A DNA stretch of 64,000 nt, from the NCBI RefSeq assembly GCF_024220585.1, contig NZ_JAMXKF010000001.1, positions 558,001 through 622,000 on the forward strand, in the 5' to 3' direction. A program made the translations under genes and the position numbers. The notes under the pieces are model-generated. The model made no database searches, was not told the origin of the DNA, and was given only the letters and a program-made list of their open reading frames with translations. The DNA comes from Dyadobacter diqingensis. GTDB taxonomy: Bacteria > Bacteroidota > Bacteroidia > Cytophagales > Spirosomataceae. Within the stretch, counting starts at the first letter, position 1. The number at the start of each line of letters is the position of its first letter. Of this stretch, positions 59,201 to 64,000 are shown piece after piece.

Positions 59201-59730
59201 CGCTGTGATTCGTACATCTTCGCCGCTATATGATAAAGCACTTCTTTTACTTTGGCCGGCTCCACTCGAATTGGACTTGATACATTTATGACTTTACTAT
59301 TCCAAAGTTCAAAATATAAATCCTGCACGGTTGCTGCTTGAAAGCTATTGTTATTGTTTAATGCTATCCGAGAAAAAACATTTAAATGATTCGGTGTTTT
59401 AAGTAGTTCCAATAATTTCTGTGAAATCTGTTCTTTAACAATCCCAATTTTCGACAATTGTTCTAATACCTGAGGCTCATTGAGAAGTTTAGCAGTAACA
59501 GTTTTAACATTTTTATACACTCTGAGAGATGGATCACAGTGTAAATCGGCAGTTCGTACAGAAATGACAATTTTAATATTCTCTCTACCAACAAAATTGT
59601 CAATAAGTGATTTATAAACGTTGAGAAAACTTCTGTCCGATGACATTGACTGTGATAAAGCATCAATTTGATCAACCAATATTACGGTCAGAGGAAAATA
59701 TTTATGACTTGTTTCGAAGAAATCATACAC
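56209..59730 (-). CDS. C-terminal part of frameshifted nuclease-STAND NTPase (Avs4-like candidate)
   Basis: 1173 residues in this frame. It begins within an NTPase domain: Walker B TVILVDQIDAL, then IVISVRTADLHCDP. The GTG at 59730 is an internal valine codon, not a likely start. The remaining ~1,000 residues are helical, with no recognisable catalytic motif; they look like a helical-repeat sensor region. Reading back across the nine-A run gives a continuous protein with the upstream frame (total about 1,521 residues). Base composition is more AT-rich than neighbours, a sign of transfer. It reaches to within 6 bp of the tRNA repeat. Confidence 0.8.
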   Translation of the reverse strand: MYDFFETSHKYFPLTVILVDQIDALSQSMSSDRSFLNVYKSLIDNFVGRENIKIVISVRTADLHCDPSLRVYKNVKTVTAKLLNEPQVLEQLSKIGIVKEQISQKLLELLKTPNHLNVFSRIALNNNNSFQAATVQDLYFELWNSKVINVSSPIRVEPAKVKEVLYHIAAKMYESQRITVSVHRFEEYNTELKYLESELLIKQEGKQLQFFHQSFYDFVFSKQFVEKENDLFEYIIEAEQSIHIRSAVKMILGYLRDFNSDLYIRTVDRILWDDQILFHIKHILLSTISSQDHPTQQEKKVVLKAFRESIYFATLFFEQARGNAWFELSNENSLLNFLKKAEPAAIESFWVGVLAQELSFLRFVCIGFLRNCLLSDNLSAAWEFTKEVEDQSILRNILFSIENWSNPISYELLNSCSDFEEIDSFAYYHVLDNIAKTDPEFVLKKVRNSLLSHYKSNKRAREYEEGTLLQNLAKSVPEKLFPILFDIIRPDIEKTIIVEDDILSDFKYRSIDLEDDHLERGEFLYRLLAICLRSSAESKAASFYDFLNAHKKSNYYSILRLLVFALTGNEEGYKAEIFDLFNYFIEFRRKDFHSRLGFEMRVLFGQSFSFFTKHQIDISLREIDQIVDTNEIYCYKDPDSKKHRFHSFWGQTKYQWILQIPEELLVINTSVRRSFLELKRKFPKYCDTAPGGMRSGGIFSPIPAEAHKYMSKTNWIDSFRKYNRQRDRSDHDFFKGGVDELASAFETVVKENPSSEKLGIIKISINDPNIDIKYSISGLRGLSESKENLTQVILLFKELLVKDCEQYVSDLVRIASNLIGEEKDDVDIINFLVKTALRFGDEFHKIQLNQRQRSMTEELVMIGINTPSGSAAHALVHVSDFELKDLIFDTFEKILFEGPRDARAAALYQFAYLMNLDRDRAFHLFALSVNLEADIDVLASGIWSFGYMGNYNFEALDIAYMKMAVSKDLRENDSHSLFIQLYGAYLHDQPNADSLLYTLLDNNKHSCSGAVNDIVKHYNLFPNAKDKNNSLLDYVLNKSVEEDYERLSWSFLNAENLALDDIHLFLRKYVQSRYFTITEYFLGYLTLQCTRSPLIAIELFELAMNNKGGNVDKRFGFGSDNSSIKFIVGAFNALNENDDVSKMQRQKLLVLFDKVLVDYRFKNNAEKILEELL

Positions 59731-60773
59731 CGGAATTGAAAGACCAATATTTTTTTTTGTAAATCCGAAATTGTATAAGAATATAACTTATCAGCTTTAA
59801 GCCCTAAAACTGGAATATCCTTTTTTGAAATCTCGTGATAAAGATCTCTTAAAATAACAGTCTTCCCATATCCTGCCTGCCCTGAAAGCAAACAAATATT
59901 TAATGGCTTGCCCTCACTATTTCTGATCGGGTCTGCTACAATCCATTGCAATAATTCTGCTGTTTCGTCTCTCTCAATATGCGAATGTTGAATACCCTCA
60001 AATTCATTACTCTCACTTTTCAATCCAACAGAACCCGCGTCAAGCTCCTTTATGATTCCCTCTGGTGTCAGCTCCTTAATTAAAACATTCCTTAAACTGG
60101 CAATCTCAGAATTATCGGTTATAGTTCGAACTTGAAAAAACAATGGTACTAATTTAAAACAGGCTGGCTCATTTAAATACACATCAATATCCTGAGGAAC
60201 AATTTTCCGCACTTGAATGGAGCCAAGTATACTCTTTACCTCTTCTGTTCGATCATGCAATCCGAGTGATGCAAGAGTAGGCGCCGAAAGATTTTTTTGA
60301 ACCCAATGACTCAAATTTGATTCGTTTCGAATATTATTTTGGAAGTCATCAATAAAGTCTCTGCAATCAGCAGTAAAATCAGTTGACACCATGATATAAT
60401 AAATAAAATTTTCTTTATCATAAATCAACCGTTCATCAAGTAAACTATAAAGTACAAATTTGGTAATCTCTAATCCAAAATTCTCTTTGCTGTAATGAGT
60501 GGTGTACTTCTTACACTGGATTACGCCATGCGCTTTTCCTTTTTTAAAAAGTGCACAATCTCGTCCTTTGTCTGCTACACCCGACATCAAACTTACGTCA
60601 TCGAAACCGTCAAAACCTTTATCAGAAATTTTCTCTTTACAAATACTATAAATTAATTCTTCGAATCGACGAGGGTTGGCTATTTGATTGTATGGATATC
60701 CCTGCCCCGCCATTGGAACAGGTCCTTCCAAATCTTTTTCAATTACCGGGTTTTCAAACGTAATAATATCCAT
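59688..60773 (-). CDS. N-terminal part of nuclease-STAND NTPase: Mrr-like nuclease plus P-loop
   Basis: 361 residues as read. Residues about 30-120 have the PD-(D/E)XK layout of Mrr-type endonucleases: RRFEELIYSICKE, then DKGRD and VIQCKKY (D...QxK). A linker follows, then Walker A LSGQAGYGKTVIL (about 305-316). The last 16 residues after QKK are out-of-frame reading: a run of nine A (59750-59758 on the plus strand as T) shifts the frame, and one extra A joins it to the 59730 frame, which carries the matching Walker B. The start lies 54 bp after hipA on the same strand. Confidence 0.85.
   Translation of the reverse strand: MDIITFENPVIEKDLEGPVPMAGQGYPYNQIANPRRFEELIYSICKEKISDKGFDGFDDVSLMSGVADKGRDCALFKKGKAHGVIQCKKYTTHYSKENFGLEITKFVLYSLLDERLIYDKENFIYYIMVSTDFTADCRDFIDDFQNNIRNESNLSHWVQKNLSAPTLASLGLHDRTEEVKSILGSIQVRKIVPQDIDVYLNEPACFKLVPLFFQVRTITDNSEIASLRNVLIKELTPEGIIKELDAGSVGLKSESNEFEGIQHSHIERDETAELLQWIVADPIRNSEGKPLNICLLSGQAGYGKTVILRDLYHEISKKDIPVLGLKADKLYSYTISDLQKKILVFQFRCMISSKQVINIFL
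59750..59758 (-). other. Nine-A homopolymer at the frameshift in the nuclease-STAND gene
   Basis: On the coding strand CAA AAA AAA ATA reads into a 16-residue dead end. With ten A, or a -1 slip, it reads CAA AAA AAA AAT ATT GGT and joins a long conserved-looking frame. Candidates: phase variation by slippage, programmed or transcriptional slippage, a fixed mutation, or a sequencing error. Confidence 0.8.
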
Positions 60774-60827
60774 AACAGAAATTCCCTTATTAATATACGA
60801 AATACTTAATGTACCTGCCAGCTAATT

Positions 60828-62075
60828 TTACAACCGAAAAGCAGAAGCCATCATTGTCTGCTCAGCTCTTGAAATCCCAATTTCAGCTGCCAGTTTTTGC
60901 CATTGTGAAACGGATGATTTGACCTGATCTATGATTTGGTTCATCTGTTTCTCTCCCAGCCGAAAATACATCCCAACTTGTTTTGCTATTTCAATATCAA
61001 GTTGATTGTCTTCCATATCAATATTGATTGCAAGGCCATCTTTGTCAATGGATGGATTAATGTCAAAAGCGGGAGATAGACGCCAGCCTTTGGCAGTCAG
61101 AATGAATCCGTGATTTCTCAGGTGATCATCTGTATTGGATATTGTTATATTAAACACCATTCGCCGCCAGAGCTGACTAAGATCTTCGTCTACACTACTT
61201 CCGGAAAATTGAATAAATTCAACCATGTCCAGATACGACGGCGCATCGTTCCGGATCAGTTCTTCATTTTTTCCAGTCATTGTCATGGCAGAAGCAAAGT
61301 GGACTCTCGCCTGCCTGTCACGGTCAAAACGTTTGGTAAAAAAAGTATGGTACTTGCCGGCGACATGCTCCAATTTACTTTCAGCCATCTCTATACCTGC
61401 ATGAACCGCCAGCTGGTAAGCGAGATATTCCCATGCGGCTTTGTCGGTGCTGTCATTTTTTGAAGGAAATTTGGCGATCCAGGGCTGTCCCAATTCATCA
61501 ACAATATTAGCTTTAGGTCTGGCTCCCCCCAGAGAAGAGCCCGGAGCCATTAGCATAGCTAACCATTTTCTGACCTCTGCGGTGTCTTCGTTGGACTCAA
61601 TCAGGGATGCTCCGTGTTGCAATTCACGTATAGTGGTCCAGGGAGGGGTGGGAGACACAGGATCGTTGTCAAGAAAAGGTCCTTGAGGGTCAAGTTTAAA
61701 ACGCAAAGCTCCCATGCGGCTTTCATCATGAACGCCCAGTAGAAAATCAATGTCATACAATGTCTTTGATGAAGTGCCTTTTTCTTTTGCCTGAATAGAG
61801 GCTCTTCTTTTCATCAGCGTACGCCCCCAGGTGTCTGGCATTGAATCCAGAAATACGCCGAAATTTTCTTTCTGATTTGGATATTGAGAACCGCCAAACC
61901 AGGCAATGTCCGGGTCCAAAAGAAGTTGCTCAGTTGATTTGATCCAATCAGGATCGTATGTGAAACTAAATGATTTTCTTCCTTTCGCTTGCTGGGCAGC
62001 CAGTATACCGATACATTTTGGACCAGACATTCCTATCCAGTCGGCATAAACCCAAATGTCTGTCTTATCTGCCAT
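60828..62075 (-). CDS. hipA: HipA-type serine/threonine kinase toxin
   Basis: 415 residues. The ATP-binding loop is in SSLGGARPKAN, the catalytic block in NTDDHLRNHGFIL and the metal-binding DxN in LSPAFDINP. HipA toxins phosphorylate aminoacyl-tRNA synthetases or translation factors and are neutralised by HipB. hipB starts upstream and ends 4 bp before this gene. GC is higher than in the downstream STAND gene (about 42% in one sampled line), so the modules may have different origins. A decayed relative of its 5' half lies at 63358-63508. Confidence 0.93.
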   Translation of the reverse strand: MADKTDIWVYADWIGMSGPKCIGILAAQQAKGRKSFSFTYDPDWIKSTEQLLLDPDIAWFGGSQYPNQKENFGVFLDSMPDTWGRTLMKRRASIQAKEKGTSSKTLYDIDFLLGVHDESRMGALRFKLDPQGPFLDNDPVSPTPPWTTIRELQHGASLIESNEDTAEVRKWLAMLMAPGSSLGGARPKANIVDELGQPWIAKFPSKNDSTDKAAWEYLAYQLAVHAGIEMAESKLEHVAGKYHTFFTKRFDRDRQARVHFASAMTMTGKNEELIRNDAPSYLDMVEFIQFSGSSVDEDLSQLWRRMVFNITISNTDDHLRNHGFILTAKGWRLSPAFDINPSIDKDGLAINIDMEDNQLDIEIAKQVGMYFRLGEKQMNQIIDQVKSSVSQWQKLAAEIGISRAEQTMMASAFRL

Positions 62076-62079
62076 ATTA

Positions 62080-62376
62080 TTATGATTTGCCGATCAATTC
62101 CAAATCTTGCAATTTTCTTCCAAAAGTATCGTCAGCGGCTAGTTTCAAAAAATCATCCTGTAATCCAAGAACCCTCAGCACATTGAAATACGCGCCCAAT
62201 GATACACTTGGGTTGCCCTTTTCGATATGATATAATGTAGTCCTGTCAATACCAGCTCTTTCAGCAACCTGTATTGTCGTAAGTTTGCGTCTCTTCCGTG
62301 CCAGTTTGATATTCTCACCCAGCTGTTCAAGGATTTTTGCAAATTTGGGAAGAAGAATCTGTTTTCTATTGTTCAT
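62080..62376 (-). CDS. hipB: HipB-like Xre-family antitoxin and repressor
   Basis: 98 residues. Helix-turn-helix at about 15-70 (LGENIKLARKRRKLTTIQVAERAGIDRTTLYHIEKGNPSVSL). Its C-terminal tail (GRKLQDLELIGKS) could contact HipA. The stop is 4 bp before hipA. The start codon is directly next to a perfect inverted repeat with two operator-like palindromes, so it most likely represses its own operon. Confidence 0.93.
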   Translation of the reverse strand: MNNRKQILLPKFAKILEQLGENIKLARKRRKLTTIQVAERAGIDRTTLYHIEKGNPSVSLGAYFNVLRVLGLQDDFLKLAADDTFGRKLQDLELIGKS

Positions 62377-62431
62377 AAATGTTGTTTATAATCAACAATA
62401 ATAGATAAATTGTTGATTATAAACAACATTT
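62377..62431 (-). promoter_or_regulatory. Twin HipB operators within a 22 bp perfect inverted repeat
   Basis: 62377-62398 is exactly complementary to 62410-62431 with an 11-base spacer. Each arm holds a near-palindrome: GTTGTTTATAATCAAC (62381-62396) and GTTGATTATAAACAAC (62412-62427), centres 31 bp apart (about three helical turns). It starts at the base next to the hipB ATG. Confidence 0.8.
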
Positions 62432-62647
62432 ACTGAGATTGTTTAATATTCATTAACCACCCAAAACGTCAACGTCTGTAAATTGAAATAATACACTTGA
62501 TTAAATGTCTTTTCGAACAAGGGAAAAATCATCTTTACCATTTAAAAGATACCAGCTACAATCATAACTGATATCAATTGTTTAGGCTATCAGCTTAACT
62601 TTTTTTTCTAAATCTTCTAAAAAGTGTTTCGATAACTGTTCGGGAAG
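62432..62647. other. AT-rich gene-free stretch upstream of hipB
   Basis: The stretch 62377-62834 has no gene. Apart from the operators (62377-62431), the repeat (62648-62692) and the ridA terminator (62732-62763), I see no RNA gene or clear promoter. A GTTCGGGAAGGGGTA run just before 62652 may be a worn remnant of a tRNA T-arm and acceptor end. Confidence 0.4.
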
Positions 62648-62692
62648 GGGTACAGATGGCTCTGACGATAAGTCGGGGCCATTTTTTGTTTT
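62648..62692 (+). repeat. Direct repeat copy 2 (probable distal attachment site)
   Basis: 45 bp, 43 identical to 56159-56203. The A-to-G change in the second stem arm keeps most pairs as G-U, so the hairpin is weakened rather than lost. No tRNA precedes it. Confidence 0.85.
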
Positions 62693-62731
62693 AGCACATC
62701 GCTAACTGCTCGATCGTGAAATAAGCAACAC

Positions 62732-62763
62732 AAAAAAAAGAGATTCCCAAACCGGAAATCCCT
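62732..62763 (-). terminator. Terminator of the RidA-family gene
   Basis: On the minus strand AGGGATTTCC pairs with GGGAATCTCT (10 bp with two G-U) over a five-base loop, followed by eight T. It lies 71 bp after the ridA-like stop and just outside the island repeat. Confidence 0.7.
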
Positions 62764-62834
62764 AAATAATATACCCCTCCTATCCATAATGATAACTACG
62801 AAACAGAGGAAAGAAGTTAAAAGTGAGTTTCAAC

Positions 62835-63209
62835 TCATTCGACTTTCAGACTGGCAACCGTTGTCATTTCAACACGGGCAAGCTTAGGCAAACCGGCTAC
62901 CGCAATGCAGGTACGGGTTGGAAAACGATTTTTGAAATAAGTGGCATACACCAAATTCAGCTCGTCAAATAATCTCATATCGGTAAGATAAATGGTAACG
63001 CTGACCACATGATCAAAAGTGAGATGATGTTCGGTTAGTATCGTCTCAATATTCGTTAAGACTTGTTTTACTTCATCAGCAAAGGATGTAGTTACCAGCT
63101 TCCCGCCGGATGATCCGATCTGGCCTGAAATAAATAAAAATCCGTTTGATACTAAGGCCTTTGAAAGAGGGAGCACGGCTGCGACGTTTTTTTCCTGGTT
63201 GATATCCAT
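62835..63209 (-). CDS. RidA family protein
   Basis: 124 residues. VSNGFLFISGQIG at the start, KNRFPTRTCIAVAGLPKLARVEMTTVA at the end, with the substrate-binding arginine of the family in PTRTC. RidA proteins hydrolyse reactive enamine/imine intermediates from pyridoxal-phosphate enzymes; other members have different roles. It lies between the second repeat and a decayed hipA fragment, so it may be either core or cargo. Confidence 0.88.
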   Translation of the reverse strand: MDINQEKNVAAVLPLSKALVSNGFLFISGQIGSSGGKLVTTSFADEVKQVLTNIETILTEHHLTFDHVVSVTIYLTDMRLFDELNLVYATYFKNRFPTRTCIAVAGLPKLARVEMTTVASLKVE

Positions 63210-63357
63210 GTATTTGATTTTTCACGCAAGATAATCAGACTTAAAATATAGGCAGCCGTAACTCAGTAATTATTAATAATTGCCTTAGATCCTTCCTAGT
63301 GCCTTCCATAAAAAAATACGTCATAGTGACTACGCTTAACTAACAAATAGCTTACGT
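63210..63357. other. Gene-free stretch after ridA start
   Basis: About 150 AT-rich bases that should include the ridA promoter (-). No clear element was found. The whole gene-free stretch runs to 63791 and also contains the hipA remnant and the third repeat. Confidence 0.4.
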
Positions 63358-63508
63358 GAACGCCAAGTAAAAATCAATGTTACACAAAGTCAATGATCGC
63401 GTTCCTCTTTAACTGGCCCGAATAGAGGATTTTCTTTTTATCAGAGTTCGCCACAAGTATCAGGCATTGAATCCGGAAATACACGGTTATAATTCAGATT
63501 TATGCTGC
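63358..63508 (-). pseudogene. Decayed hipA fragment
   Basis: This segment aligns with 61730-61880 of the intact hipA in the same orientation; by hand about 70-75% of bases match, with 21 of 23 around GGCATTGAATCC. On the minus strand it still encodes DSMPDT but then runs into stop codons and indels. The rest of the gene is gone. Confidence 0.75.
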
Positions 63509-63520
63509 CACAAATAACCC

Positions 63521-63555
63521 TAACTTATCGTCAGAGTCATTTTTTGTCTTTGGAC
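63521..63555 (+). repeat. Third, rearranged copy of the tRNA-Leu terminator repeat
   Basis: ACTTATCGTCAGAG (63523-63536) is the reverse complement of the hairpin's first part in copies 1 and 2, yet the following CATTTTTTG and CTTTGGAC run in the same direction as in copy 1, including GGAC, which copy 2 lacks. It thus looks like copy 1 with the stem-loop flipped. Confidence 0.6.
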
Positions 63556-63791
63556 AAAATTTCAAAAATACATTTCCAGACTATTATATATTCTTTTTTT
63601 ATAAGGCAGGCAGCTCTCCGCATTTCTCCGGACAAGTCATTCTACTGGCCTGTCGCAGATTGACGATTCGGTCAAAATAAAATGTAACCGGAAGTTGTTT
63701 TTATTGCATTAATCGGAATAAACTTGGAAATTGCCCTGGCAATTCGGTTTCTAGTTCGGGACCTGGATTGCAATTAACCTCCCCTAACTCT
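63556..63791. other. Upstream region of the last gene
   Basis: About 235 bases with no gene or RNA recognised. It should hold the promoter of the 63792 gene; a TTGCAATTAACC run precedes the start but no exact -7 box was seen. Confidence 0.4.
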
Positions 63792-64000
63792 ATGTTCAAA
63801 TTTTTACGCTTTCTATTTTTTTGCCTTTGCTCATTTGCCACTTTCGCCCAAAGTCCCAGTCTGAGTATAATCCGGGTTAATTCGGAAAATTATTGTTTAG
63901 GAACTGAACTAAGCATAGACGTGGATGTTAAAGGCGCATTTCCCTCGGGTAACAAATTCACTGTGGTAGTTTACCGGAACTGGAATAACCCTGCCGAGCG
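63792..64000 (+). CDS. Secreted surface-type protein (3' cut by window end)
   Basis: The frame from ATG 63792 is open to the end (69 full codons). It starts with a signal peptide (KFLRFLFFCLCSFATFAQ), then an immunoglobulin-like strand pattern: VNSENYCLGTELSIDVDVKG and FPSGNKFTVVVYRNW. This recalls large adhesin or gliding-associated surface proteins of Cytophagales, often secreted by type IX systems, but the diagnostic C-terminus is outside the window. Confidence 0.7.
   Translation, partial: MFKFLRFLFFCLCSFATFAQSPSLSIIRVNSENYCLGTELSIDVDVKGAFPSGNKFTVVVYRNWNNPAE

Larger units (their letters stand above)
56159..62692. mobile_element. tRNA-Leu genomic island with hipBA and a nuclease-STAND defence-like gene
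   Basis: About 6.5 kb bounded by the direct repeats at 56159 and 62648. All its genes are on the minus strand. Sampled lines of the big gene are about 33-35% GC against about 47% in the adjacent permease gene. No integrase or transposase is present, so the element is either a remnant, was mobilised in trans, or lost its recombinase. Confidence 0.75.

Noticed and set aside
59688..59730. Treating the two halves of the nuclease-STAND gene as independent overlapping genes
   Set aside because: Walker A and Walker B of one NTPase domain are on different halves, the downstream frame has only an internal GTG, and one extra A joins them smoothly.
1..64000. CRISPR array, rRNA genes or phage structural genes
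   Set aside because: No regularly spaced repeats, rRNA-like sequence or phage capsid/tail proteins were seen anywhere.

Overview
The window looks like a chromosome segment of a Bacteroidota bacterium of the Cytophagales, most like Dyadobacter or a close relative. The genus is an inference from recalled protein resemblance; the phylum is firmer. Evidence for the phylum is glnS used as a housekeeping gene, a large outer-membrane beta-barrel receptor with an N-terminal carboxypeptidase-like domain, REC-only regulators paired with PAS kinases, few Shine-Dalgarno sites, and repeated promoters of the Bacteroidota form TTTG-N19..21-TAnnTTTG. Sampled lines are about 45-47% GC in core genes but about 33-35% in the gene at 56.2-60.8 kb.

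Layout. 0-3.7 kb: two periplasmic peptidyl-prolyl isomerases (the first cut by the window edge, with an embedded OmpA-like domain) and a MoxR ATPase. 3.8-9.1 kb: a ketoglutarate-semialdehyde-type dehydrogenase, a DUF1835 protein, truA and glnS. 9.2-11.3 kb: a small hypothetical protein, a ferritin, and the peroxide pair ohrR-ohr with a recognisable OhrR operator. 11.5-19.6 kb: two acetyltransferases, a ClC-type channel, an HPP protein, a FUSC/YccS-like membrane protein, an MFS exporter, YwbE and an EamA transporter. 19.7-29.9 kb: a secreted glycosidase-like protein, a response regulator with a CZB/multi-PAS kinase, a TonB-type receptor and a DUF819 permease. 29.9-42.6 kb: lepA, pyruvate dehydrogenase E2, hslV, dacB, a beta-CASP hydrolase, accA, a HAD phosphatase, an M50 protease, an acyltransferase and a phosphotriesterase-like protein. 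42.7-56 kb: a GT-C-like membrane protein, then a minus-strand run holding an NtrC/NtrY-type two-component pair, two FtsX/MacB permeases, an ABC ATPase, a TolC-like channel and a periplasmic adaptor. These probably form one regulated export system. A divergent MacB-like permease follows.

56-64 kb is accessory. A tRNA-Leu(CAA) gene with its promoter and terminator is followed by a 6.5 kb AT-rich island. The island is bounded by a 45 bp direct repeat (43/45 identical) covering the last bases of the tRNA and its terminator. It carries, on one strand and probably in one transcript, hipB, hipA and a very large gene with a PD-(D/E)XK (Mrr-like) nuclease, a STAND/NACHT-type NTPase and about 1,000 residues of helical C-terminus. 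That architecture is known from Avs4-type antiphage sensors. The large gene is split by a one-base frameshift in a run of nine A. hipB is preceded by a perfect 22 bp inverted repeat that contains two matching operators. Past the second repeat lie a RidA-family gene, a decayed hipA fragment and a third, rearranged copy of the terminator repeat, which suggests repeated insertion or loss at this tRNA. No integrase is visible. The window ends in the start of a secreted surface-type protein.

All calls come from reading the sequence and from family knowledge; no database search was run.
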